Below are positions 54,643-64,000 of a stretch of DNA of 64,000 nucleotides, piece after piece (the first letter of the stretch is position 1; the number at the start of each line of letters is the position of its first letter). The translations under genes and the position numbers were made by a program. The stretch covers positions 125,462,001-125,526,000 of the forward strand of contig NC_134137.1 of NCBI RefSeq assembly GCF_033958435.1, read 5' to 3'. Source of the stretch: Carettochelys insculpta (lineage: Eukaryota; Chordata; Testudines; Carettochelyidae). Below the pieces are notes generated by a model that was not told the DNA's origin, ran no database searches, and worked only from the letters and a program-made list of their open reading frames with translations.

Positions 54643-56143
54643 TTATATGATGGGAATCAGATGACCTCCAAAGCACTTTACTACTACAAAATGTACCTGG
54701 CAGTGCTCAAGTTCTTCAGGGTGGGGGGTCAGAGATGTAGGTGATGCATGAGCCAGAGCAGAGGGTTGGGAGTTGTGTGTGTGTGGTGGGGGTCAGGGCA
54801 GGGTGTGGAGTACGCAGAAGTCATGGTAGGGAGTTGAGAGGTTTGGGAGGGTTCTGGACTGGAGGTGGGGGTACAGGAGTCGGGGCAGAAGATTTGGAGG
54901 TGCGCAGGGGCTCCCCAGGGACAGACAGTGCTGTGCAGCCTGACCAGTGGCTGCATCTTTTATGGCCATCCTGGAGCATAAATGTCCCTGCTATCAGAGT
55001 ACTCCGCTTCTGTTTGATTAGAAACAATCAGTCAGATTCCAGGCACATCCCACTAACCTGGCACAATAAAACCCTTACCACGCTTTAAGTTATTATAAGA
55101 GAAAGCTGCTTAGGAACTGTGGTGATCCTAGCTCTTACCATTTAGGAGGAGTTCTTGAACAAACAGACTCAGAGATGGATGCACTGACAGACAGATGGAT
55201 AGACAGACTCTCTAAAATATGTATTATACTGGTGGCACTGCTCATGATGTGGAGCATAATAATCCAATTTAGTCTAGAATCTGAGGTAATCAAGGCTCAT
55301 TTTCCAGTTAGTGGAACATATGCTCTATTTTAATATGTTGTATAATGGCATTTTATGTGAATAGTCCACTTTAGTGGTCTGCTTTAAAAATATTGAATAG
55401 CACTTGCCAGTTTTAATTTGCACATCCAGTAAAAGAGAAACACTAAAGTTTGTTTCTGAGCTGCTGTCAGGAATCAGGGCCTGTAGCAGAACCACTCTCC
55501 AGGCAATCTAACAAACACAGCTGGCCTGTGGGACACTGCTAGTTTGCTATTCCTGATTGGGTGGCAGAGCCAGGAGAGTGGCTCATAAACCCAGCAGCCA
55601 TGGAAGTTGAGTGGCAGCTTAAAGCATTCACCCTCAGCTCAGCCTGGCCCTGTTTTGTCTTACTTCTTGGTTCCGAGCCTCAGCTTTGACTCCTGGCTAC
55701 TGACAGCATTTGCAACCACTAGGCTCAACACTCCCCACCCATGTCCCAGCCTCTGACACCTGTAGCCTGTGTATATTATTTGAGATTTCCATTTCCATTT
55801 CAAACTATAAAACTCTGTGTAAGAACTCTCCATCTGTGTATGTCCCACAGATTATGTAAGAGATGCTACATCTCAAAATGCAAAAAGAAACTTGAGATCA
55901 AAATAATATGTCCTAATGATAACAACACAGAGAATTGTGGCATGTTTTAGCAAAACCTGGGGATAATGCAAGGGACAGAAATATTGATACAACCTGGAAA
56001 TAAAAGGTTTTAGAAATCTTTTGTGAATGTACACATGTGCAGTATATTGGGATGCATTTGTAAAATGAAAATAATTATGCACGAAAGGTTTCCACAGATG
56101 AGGCGGATTAGTGTTAAAGGGAAGAAGACTAACACAGTAAGGT
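54643..56143. other. Host sequence, no feature supported
   Basis: A GT-rich block at 54720-54880 and a G+C-richer stretch at 55450-55740 may be unnamed repeats. No gene is seen. Confidence 0.4.
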
Positions 56144-56925
56144 ACAAGCTAAACATAAACCTGAACAAATGCTGCAAGGTGAGGCAGAGAAGACCAAGGA
56201 CTTGAGCTGAACAACACTGAGCTTGGCACTCTGCAAGCTGCTACATCTGGAGTGGAGTTAACGTTTATATATTATTTGTTAGTACATTGAAAAGGAGCAT
56301 CTGCTATGTGGACTGACACAAGAGGCGGATGTGACACACATGCTGCCAGGGGAGTTCACAGATATTTGCTGACAGGAGAGAAGTGGTGAGACAGGAATCT
56401 CGGGCTCCATTCTAGGCTCTGGAGCGGTGTGTTCTCGAGCAAATAGACTTTTCTGCCTGTTTTCCATCCAGCTCCTGTCCTATTCCTGTTTCTTCCCCAC
56501 TTGACTCCTCATCCCACCCTCATTCTACTTGCCCACACAGTCCTACTGTGCACTCCTTTGGCTTTCATCGGAGTCCCCATCTCCTTAACCTGCTGGTCCA
56601 ACTCTTCCCCTTCAGGTTTTCTGTCAGAGTCCCATTTGCTCCCTCAGCTCATGAGTTTCTCCACCTCCCCACATTCAGTCTCTTTACCCAGTCATTCCCA
56701 GTTCCCTCCTCCCAACTCCCTATACAATATTTTTTCTTGTTCCCCACCAAAACTCCCACCCCACTGGCACCATCCCCAGAGTCAATCCCTTTGGCTCTTC
56801 ATCCAACCTCAGTCTTTCTCCACAGCCACTCTGGCTTCTTGTCCTCACTCTCTCTGACTGGTCAGTCCCAGTTCTTCCACCAGTTCAGTTCTTTGTCAGA
56901 TCAGTTTCTCCTCTCCTACTGACTT
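56144..56925 (+). repeat. Unnamed dispersed repeat, copy 2 of a direct pair
   Basis: Parallel to 50841-51605 in the same orientation; differences are scattered (for example GGTGAGGCAGAGAAGACC against GGTGAGGCAGAGAGGACC). It ends near TCTCCTCTCCTACTGACTTG, where copy 1 continues. Neither copy has LTR-type ends, and the 4.5 kb between them holds no gag or pol sequence. Confidence 0.7.
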
Positions 56926-58556
56926 GAGGGTTATTAGAGATGCAAGGAGTGTTGAATAAATTGGTAAGCGGCACAATACATCAACTTTATGTAGGGAGTA
57001 TCCTTTGGCAATGAAGGTAATGTGCATAACATAAGACTGATAGCTAGTCAACATTTTCATTGTAGAAAGTGAGGATAGGGAAAAGAGTCTGTAAAGTGCT
57101 TGGAATGGACAGAATTATAGCAAAGGGATCTCAGTAAATCTGTAGGCCTACAGCACACAAATTTTGAAGAGTGGAAAAAGATGGAATGCTTGAGAAAGAC
57201 GATAGAAGAAACTTTTGCAGAGCACTGAAGAGAAGAGGGAAATGTAGTGCAACCACCTTTGGAAAATATACACCCTTCCCACACATCTAAAAGTGACATT
57301 ATGCCTGCCATTGTGAGTGCAAGAGCACAGGGATCCAGACATGAGATCCATCAGAATTTGAGGTCTTTACATTCCCTAGCACATATGTTTTTTTATATAA
57401 ATAGGCAACGTGCACAATGGCCTCTTGCTGAATTTGCGTTGAAATATCAGAGCGGCAAGGTGCCTGGCTGTCGACACCAACATTTTATTCACACAGCATG
57501 ACTCACCCTACTCTAAATTGAAGTCCTGTTTTATAGTCCTGTTCTTCACTTTGGTACCTAGCCAGATACTTCTGTAGGGACCAAAGCCATCTTTGCTGAG
57601 CAGACCTTTGAAAGGGAGCTGTGAGGTGTAGGTCAGTGATAGCACCAGCTGCCAATGCGCAGATACTCCTCAGAGAGTGCTCAGCAGTGTAGTGATCATT
57701 AGCCAGACCACCATTTCCTGAGGCCCAGATAAAAATATTTCCCTTACCACAATGACCCAAGAGGAAAAAAAACAACAAAACAAAACTGAACTTTCCATTC
57801 AGACGTTTTATTTTAAACATTCAATACTACATTGCTTCCAAGCTTTCAAGGTGTTTTTGATTATGTAGCTTTCAACTACTAGGGATTTAATATAAAAAAG
57901 TGTGCTCTTTAGAGAGTCTTGTAATATATGCAAAATATGATTCTTTTTATGTGCCTATTCCTTAAAACTGACATTCACTCACCCATTTAATTGACAACAT
58001 TTGAATACACTTTCTTTTCCTGAAGGAATGGTATTTTTATATCCAAACTGAATAAAAATTAAAAAAGAGAGAGAAAACCCATTGCTTGAGATGGAGATAG
58101 AATGGCAGAATCCAGGTTCATTCAGAAATAAACAACCATAATAAAGTGCTCCTTTGCGTTATGGTTATTGAAACATTTAGTCCTAAACATGAACTTTCCT
58201 GAGATGAGTGGAAGCTTTTATGGAAAGTCTTGGGTGGTAAATGGACTTTTAGGCTTAGATTTCACCAGAAAACTTGCAACTTGTGCTGCTCTTTCTTTCA
58301 ATGCTTTCAGAGCTAGCCTGCTGGGACTGGAAGCTTTCATGTGTTTAGGATCCTGGTAGCAGCTATAAATATCTTTGTGGTCATTACTGTACGTCTGTTT
58401 GCTGTAAAACCTGGAGCATCTATTACATGACCATCAAGAAGCTGAATTCTGAGGAACAAGGAGCTAAAAGGGCATTGCTAATGTGAAACTTTAACAGTGA
58501 GATAAAAGATACATGGCAGAAAGGGGGATGGGGCTTGCTGCCCACTGCACAGCCAG
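56926..58556. other. No feature supported
   Basis: A+T-rich host sequence. Short frames at 57148-57820 lack domain residues. Confidence 0.4.
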
Positions 58557-58745
58557 TTTGGGGCGGGGGACAGAGCTTTCGATACAGTCTCTCAGAGCAT
58601 TCTTGCCAGCAGGTTTAAGACATATGGGTTGAAGAAATGAAGTGTAAGGTGGACAGAAATCTGGTTAGACTCTTGTGTTCAATGGGTTGTGATCAATGGC
58701 TCCATGTCTAGTTGGTGAACAGTATGAAGTGGAATCCCCCAAGGT
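58557..58745 (+). mobile_element. Older CR1, left fragment (RT region)
   Basis: Reads FDTVSQSILASRFKTYGLKK, the CR1 RT palm region, and ends with GGAATCCCCCAAGGT, which encodes the P-Q-G ahead of the next RT motif. The following codons of this old copy resume at 61639 with TTCAGTCCTGAGGCTTG, so it was split by the younger CR1 at 58746-61638. Confidence 0.8.
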
Positions 58746-58805
58746 AAAAGCAGACCCTTGGTTCGAGTAGTGAGGGCGGGGAGATAGACTGGTTATCTAA
58801 AGTGT

Positions 58806-59625
58806 TTGTACACCAATGCCAGAAGCCTGGGTAACAAGCAGAAGGAATTAGAAACCCTGGCTCAGATCAAGAGCTATGACTTGATTGGAATAACAGAGAC
58901 TTGGTGGGATGACTCACATGACTGGAGCACTGCCATGAAAGGGTATAAACTGTTCAAGAAGAACAGGCAAAGGAGAAAAGGAGGAGGGTTGCACTGTATG
59001 TAAGAGAGCACTATGATTGCTTGGAACTCCAGTACATAGAGGGAGAAAAGCCTGTTGAGAATCTATGGGTCAAGCTTAGTGGTGTAGGCAGCACTGGAGA
59101 TGTGGTGGTTGGTGTCTGCTACAGGCCACCAAATCAGGAAAATGAGATATATGAGGCTTTTTTTGGACAACTGAGAGAAGTTTCCGGATCGTGGGCTCTC
59201 GTTATCGTGGGGGACTTCAATTACCCTGACATCTGTTCGGAGACCAATACGGCAGTATACAAGCAGTCCAGGAAATTTCTGGAGAATGTTGGGGATCACT
59301 TCTTGGTACAAGTGCTGAAGGACCCAACCAGAGGTCTTGCGCGGCTTGACCTGCTGCTTACAAATAGGGAGGAACTAATAGGGAAGGTAGAGGTGGGGGA
59401 CAACCTAGGAAGCAGTGATCATGAGATGGTAGACTTCAGGATTCTGACCAAAGGAAGGAAAGAGAGCAGCAAATTACACACCTTGGACTTCAGAAAAGCA
59501 GACTTTGACTGCTTCAGGAACCTGAAGGGCAGAATCCCCTGGGATGTTACCATGAAGGGAAAAGGAGTCCAGGAAAACTGGCAGTATTTTAAGGAAGCCC
59601 TACCAAAGGCACAGAAACTGTCCTG
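58806..59625 (+). pseudogene. CR1 endonuclease domain (one frameshift)
   Basis: The first frame reads NARSLGNKQKELETLAQIKS and LIGITETWWDDSHDWS, with the glutamate of ITETWW in place, to a stop near 59001. After a frame change the second frame reads VVVGVCYRPPNQENEIYEAF, WALVIVGDFNYPDICSE and DNLGSSDHEMVDFRIL. The GDFNYPD and SSDHEM motifs match APE-type LINE nucleases. A single frameshift near 59000-59020 separates them. Confidence 0.8.
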
Positions 59626-61326
59626 ATGCACAGCAAGAGAAGTAAATATGGCAGGAGACCAGACTGGCTTAATGGGGAAATCCTTGGAAAACTTAGGCAC
59701 AAAAAGGGAGCTTACAAAAAGTGGAAATTGGGACCGATGTCTAGGGAGGGGTATAAACGTATAGCTCGAGAATGTAGGGCAGTTATCAGGAAGGCGATAA
59801 CTGGAATTGTGACTTGCGAGGAATGTGAAGGATAACAAGAAAAGTTTCTATAGGCATGTTACCAAGAAGAAGGTGATCAGAGGGGGCGGGGGCCCCTACT
59901 GGATGAGGGAGATAACCCAGTGACAGATGATGTAGGGAAAGCTGAAGTACTTAATGTTTTCTTTGCCTCTGTCTTCACAGATGAAGACAGCTCCCAGACT
60001 AATGAGATAAGTGATGTATTGTGGGCTGAAGGTGGACAGCCTTTGGTGGGGAAAGAACAGGTTAGGAGCTGTCTAAAAAAGCTAAATGTCCATAAATCGA
60101 TGGGCCTGGACCTAATTCATCCTAGGGATCTGAGGGAGTTGGCATATGTTGTTGACGAGCCCTTGGCCGTTATCTTTAAAAAGTCGTGGAGATTGGGAGA
60201 GATCCCAGATGATTGGAAAAAGGCAAATGTAGTGCCCATCTTTAAAAAAGGGAAGAGGGATGATCCAGGGAACTATAGGCCGGTCACTCTTACATCAGTC
60301 CCTGGAAAAATCATGGAGGGGCTCCTCAAGGAAACCATTTTGAGGCAGTTGGAGGAGGGGAGAGTGATCAGGAATAATCAGCATGGATTCATGAAGGGCA
60401 AGTCATGCCTGACCAATCTGATTAGTTTTTACGATGAGATAACTGGCTCTGTGGATAGGGGAAAATCAATGGATGTGATTTATCTTGACTTTAGCAAAGC
60501 TTTTGATACGGTCTCCCACAATATTTTTGTCAGCTAGATAAAGGAATGTGGATTGGATAAATGGACGGTAAGATGGATAGAAAGCTGGCTAGAAGGTCGG
60601 GCTCAGAGTGTAGTGATCAACAGCTCAATGTTGGGATAGTGGTCAGTTTCTAGTGGAGTGCCCCAAGGTTCAGTTCTGGGTCCTGTTCTGTTCAACATAT
60701 TCATCAATGACCTGGATGAGGGGTTGGATTGCACCCTCAGCAAGTTTGCGGATGACACTAACCTAGGGGGAGAGGTAGATATGCTGGAGGGTGAGGACAG
60801 GGTCCAGACTGACTTAGACAAATTGGAAGACGGGGCTGCAACAAATCTGATGAGGTTCAATAAGGACAAGTGCAGAGTCCTGCACTTGGGCTGGAAGAAT
60901 CCCAAGCATTATTACAGTCTGGGGTCCGACTGGCTCGGTAGTAGTTTTTCAGAAAAGGACCTGGGAGTTGTAGCAGACAAGAAGCTGGACATGAGTCAAC
61001 AATGTGCCGTTGTAGCCAAGAAGGCTAATGGCATATCAGGTTGCATCAAGAGGAGCGTTGCCAGTAGATCCAGAGAAGTGATTATTCCTCTTTATTCGGC
61101 TTTGTTGAGGCCGCATCTGGAGTACTGTGTCCAGTTCTGGGCCCCCATTTATAGGAAGGATGTGGATACACTGGAGAGGGTCCAGCAGAGGGTGACCAAA
61201 ATAATTAGGGGGCTGGAGCATATGACTTATGAAGAAAGGTTGAGGGAATTGGGACTGTTTAGTCTGCAGAAGAGAAGACTCAGGGGAGACTTGATAACAG
61301 CCTTCAACTTACTGAAGGGAGACTGA
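59626..61326 (+). pseudogene. CR1 reverse transcriptase (in-frame stops)
   Basis: One frame carries IPDDWKKANVVPIFKKGKRD (about 60205), YRPVTLTSVPGKIMEGLLKE, YLDFSKAFDTVSHNIF (palm motif, about 60480), then after stops at 60535-60537 and 60636-60638 [20 protein letters not shown] and [16 protein letters not shown] (catalytic FADD near 60750). It ends with [20 protein letters not shown] and [15 protein letters not shown]. Catalytic aspartates are intact and the frame is shared, so only point stops have killed this copy. Confidence 0.85.
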
Positions 61327-61638
61327 AAAGAGGCTGGAGAGAGGCTGTTCACAGTGGTCATGGATGGCAGAACACGGAACAATGGTCTCAAGTTGTGGTT
61401 GGAAAGGTCCATGTTGAACGTTAGGAAAAACTTTTTCACTAGGAGGGTGGTGAAGCATTGGAATGGTCTACCAAGGGAAGTAGTGGAGTCTCCGTCCCTG
61501 GAGGTGTTTAAGTCTCAGCTCTACAAAGCCCTGGTGGGGCTGATCTGATGGGTTTGGTCTTGCTTGGAGCAGAGGGCTGGACTCGATGGCTTTTTTAGGT
61601 CTCTTCCAGCTCTATTGTTCTATGATTCTATGATTCTA

Positions 61639-62790
61639 GGTTCAGTCCTGAGGCTTGTTTTGTTCAACATCTTCATTAATGACCTGGATGAGGCAATGGA
61701 CTGGACCCCCAGCAAGGTTGCAGATGACATGAAGTTAGCGGGAGAAGTCGATATGCTGGAGGGTAGGGATAAGGTCCAGAGTGGCCTAGATAAATTAGAG
61801 GATTGGGCCAAGAGAAATCTGATGAGTTTTAACAAAGAGAAGTGCAGAGACCTACAATTAGGACATAAGAATGCCAACTGTTGCTAAAGGTTAGGGATCA
61901 ACTGGCTAAACAGTAGTTCTGCAGAAAAGGACCTGGGTGTTACATTGGATGAGAAGCAGGAAATGGGTCAAAAATGTGCTCTTGTAGCCAAGAAGGCTAA
62001 CCACATATTGGGCTGCTTTAGTAGAAACATGGCCAGCAGATCTAGGAAAGTGATTATGCCCCTTTATTTGGCACCGGTGGGGCCACATCTGGAATATTGT
62101 GTCCCAATTCTGGGCCCCCATTACAAAAATAATGTGGACGCATTATACAGAGTCCAGCAGAGGGCACCAAAATTTATTAGGGGTCTGGAGCACGTGACTT
62201 ATGAAGAGAAGCTGAAGGATTTAGGCTTAAAGCATACAGACGTGAAGAGTGAGGGGGAGATTTGATAGCAGCTTATAATCACCTAAAGGGGGCTTACAAA
62301 GAGGACAGAGAGAGGCTGTTTTCAGTGGTGACAGATGAAGGAATGAGGAGCAATGGTCTCAAGTTGCAGTGGGGGACGTGTAGGTTGGATATTAGGAAAA
62401 ACTATTTCATCAGAAGAGGGGTGAAGCACTGAAATGCATCACCTAGAGAGGTGGTGGAATATCCATCTCTAGTGGCTGGTAAGTCACAGCTTGACAAAGC
62501 CCTAACTGGGGTGATTTAAACAAAAGAGCAGTCAAGCAGCGCTTTAAAGACTAACAAAATAATTTATTAGGTGAGCTTTTTGGGACAGACCCACGAAAGC
62601 TCATCGCCTAATAAATTATTTTGTTAGTCTTTAAAGTGCTGCTTGACTGCTTTTTTGTTTTGATAGTATATAGACTAGCACAGCTCCCTTTCTGTTACTA
62701 TTGGGATGATTTAGTTGGAATTGGTGCTGCTTTGAGCAGGGGGTGGACTTGGTGACCACCTGAGCTCTCTTCCGACCCCATGATTCTATA
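61639..62790 (+). mobile_element. Older CR1, right part (RT to 3' end)
   Basis: Continues the RT of the old element ([35 protein letters not shown]) through LVAKKANHILGCFSRNMASR and GPHLEYCVPILGPHYKN, to a 3' end at about 62790 (CCCATGATTCTATAAC). It differs clearly from the younger copy and is interrupted at 62519-62702 by a Penelope hairpin. Confidence 0.8.
62519..62702 (+). mobile_element. Penelope tail hairpin insert in the old CR1
   Basis: Flanked by GGGGTGATTTA (62508-62518) and GGGATGATTTA (62703-62713), an 11-bp duplication with one mismatch; the CR1 sequence is continuous when the insert is removed. Inside, a left arm (about 62521-62590, AAAGAGCAGTCAAGCAGCGC onward) is the inverse of a right arm (about 62593-62660). 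The right arm is joined to the head piece TAGACTAGCACAGCTCCC. It does not code for protein. Confidence 0.85.
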
Positions 62791-62804
62791 ACTATTTTCT
62801 ACTA

Positions 62805-63043
62805 CAGTAAGCCCTTGAGAAGCAAGATTTCAATTTGTGTTTAGCTCACATTAACATGAGTTAAGTGCAAATCGAAACTGCCCTTCCTCCAGCCCCCGGT
62901 GGGCATATAGGTACTTGTGGCTTCCTCACTTCCCCCAGCTGCCCGCTCCCCCAGCCAGGGGAATTCCAGGCATCTACCCAACCCCCACAATTTACATAGA
63001 GGTTGCCCAGGTTGCAACCTCCGCATGAATAGAGGGATTACTG
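62805..63043. mobile_element. Tigger/pogo-like MITE, about 239 bp
   Basis: The left end CAGTAAGCCCTTGAGAAG follows TA at 62803-62804, and the right end reverse complements to CAGTAATCCCTCTATTCATG. Both begin CAGTAA.CCCT, the Tigger style. The interior is C-rich. The TA on the right is lost. Confidence 0.5.
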
Positions 63044-63366
63044 TTTTGGTTTAACATTTTTCCATGAATACTGAAAAAAATTGAACTAATTTTTGTGGAA
63101 TTATTTTTGTAGCATTGTCAGAGCTCTAGTGGAAAAATATTTAACATCATCATGGCAACCATAATTTTTGTTACACTAATACAAATAAGTTTGTGAAACA
63201 GAGTAGTGGAATCTTGGGAGTCATCTAAAGGCTTCATAATGTTTATCATCCATAGTATCACAGTATTGCTAAATAATGTCCCTGATGAAATGAAAGCCTG
63301 TTATTGTCCTCAAATCAGTCAGAGGTATGACTGAAGGTTGGAGAGGTTCATTTATATTCTGAATTA
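63044..63366. other. No feature seen
   Basis: A+T-rich sequence with no supported feature. Confidence 0.4.
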
Positions 63367-63615
63367 CAGTACAAGCTCTATTATCTGGCATCCCCAGGGA
63401 ACTGGGGATGATGGATAACAAAATATGCTGGCTATTCCAGCAGCAGGCTGCCATCCCCTATCTGGCCCCGGCCCCAGACCACCTGGGCAGCAGGCATCCA
63501 GCCTTATGGCGCCCAGCTCTGGTCAGGCCACCAGCCCATGGCCAATGGCCCTGGCCAAGCATGCCAATTAACCAAATGTGCCAGTTATGAGTGCCCGATA
63601 CTTGGGCGTTGACTG
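63367..63615. mobile_element. Tigger/pogo-like MITE, about 249 bp
   Basis: Left end CAGTACAAGCTCTATTATCT after TA (63365-63366). The right end reverse complements to CAGTCAACGCCCAAGTATCG. Both have a CAGT start followed by the '...TATCNGGCA' motif typical of Tigger elements. The interior is G+C-rich. No TA is seen at the right junction. Confidence 0.55.
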
Positions 63616-64000
63616 TGCTTCCTCTGATACATTCAGAGAACAGGAGATTTCCTTGCTCCAGTATTGGTTCTGATGAATCTTTTGCCCCAGTATGGACAGA
63701 ACCTCTACTGATTCCTGTGTTGCTCAACACTTACTCTCTGGCTTTAAAAGAATTTATATAAAATGTACCGCAAAAATCATTTTAAGATAAGATCATCTCA
63801 CTTCCTGCTCTTTTTTTCAGATGGAAGAATGTAAGAAAGAGAGAAGCATAGATTTGGAGGAGAGCTATACAAGGGAATTGCATTGTGTGTTAAACATTTA
63901 GACATTTCCTATGTCAGTTTGCAGTCACTCAACTCACTTGTCCATACGTATTGATGAGATACTGATTTTTTTTTATATTCCTGCAAAATTAGACCTCCAG
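63616..64000. other. No feature seen
   Basis: A+T-rich host sequence to the window end. Confidence 0.4.

Larger units (their letters stand above)
58746..61638 (+). mobile_element. Younger CR1 LINE inserted into an older CR1
   Basis: It carries most of ORF2 (endonuclease and RT) and ends in a repeated ATTCTATG tail (about 61614-61638). AGGT occurs at 58742-58745 and again at 61638-61641, a 4-base match at the junctions. The 3' 180 bases match the fragment at 6330-6533. No upstream ORF1 is visible; it is 5'-truncated within or just before the endonuclease coding region. Confidence 0.85.

Noticed and set aside
50841..56925. Endogenous retrovirus with the two direct repeats as LTRs
   Set aside because: No TG/CA ends, no flanking duplication and no gag, pol or env sequence between them; the interval holds a CR1 fragment and Harbinger DNA.

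Overview
This window looks like repeat-rich, non-coding DNA from a sauropsid, most probably a turtle. The evidence is its mix of mobile elements: CR1 LINEs ending in ATTCTATG-type repeats, a Penelope-like retroelement with a GIY-YIG endonuclease and scattered Penelope tails, many miniature elements of the GGCTA-GTCTACAC type tied to PIF/Harbinger transposons, a MIR-like SINE, and a Ty3/gypsy element of the Gmr1 type. I see no bacterial or viral gene organisation, no tRNA or rRNA and no CRISPR array. I find no confidently recognisable host protein-coding gene. The host sequence is A+T-rich and probably intronic or intergenic. The only host-exon hints are a 76-base spliced-exon candidate on the minus strand (33805-33880) and a TATA/ATG/splice-donor arrangement at about 32740-32974.

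Layout. 0.57-3.0 kb: a composite repeat with internal partial duplications, then a Penelope tail. 4.1-6.5 kb: a Harbinger MITE fragment, a decayed Harbinger transposon (4600-6110) and a CR1 3' end. 6.5-12.2 kb: mostly featureless, with one MITE at 11.4 kb. 12.2-16.2 kb: an old CR1/L3 fragment, a Penelope hairpin insert, an inverted Penelope fragment and a nearly full-length but frameshifted Penelope element. 16.2-28 kb: sparse sequence with a CpG-rich 682-base Harbinger derivative (19570-20251), a CR1 tail, a short Penelope insert with a perfect 15-bp duplication, a MITE, a MIR and two diverged copies of an unnamed repeat. 28.1-31.9 kb: a minus-strand APE-type LINE whose RT reading frame is open for about 765 codons. 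31.9-43.1 kb: a C-rich block, the exon candidates, a 773-bp TIR element, a MITE and a long quiet stretch. 43.1-48.4 kb: a complete-length Ty3/gypsy element on the minus strand with both LTRs and a GGGCT duplication. 48.4-58.5 kb: MITEs, a Penelope tail, a CR1 fragment, two direct copies of an unnamed pyrimidine-rich repeat, and a second Harbinger transposon carrying a nested Harbinger derivative just upstream of its transposase ATG. 58.5-62.8 kb: a younger CR1 inserted in an older CR1 that also carries a Penelope hairpin. 62.8-63.6 kb: two Tigger/pogo-like MITEs.

How the parts relate. The elements form autonomous/non-autonomous families. The two Harbinger transposons share terminal sequence with the MITEs and the CpG-rich derivatives, and the Penelope element shares its tail with the short hairpin inserts. 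The gypsy element has the pol order protease-integrase-RT-RNase H (integrase before RT) and a SCAN-like Gag, which marks it as Gmr1-like, the lineage from which vertebrate SCAN domains are thought to derive. Nearly every element ORF carries stops or frameshifts. The exception is the LINE RT frame at 28.2-30.5 kb. No experimental or database check was possible; family names come from motifs and layout read by eye.
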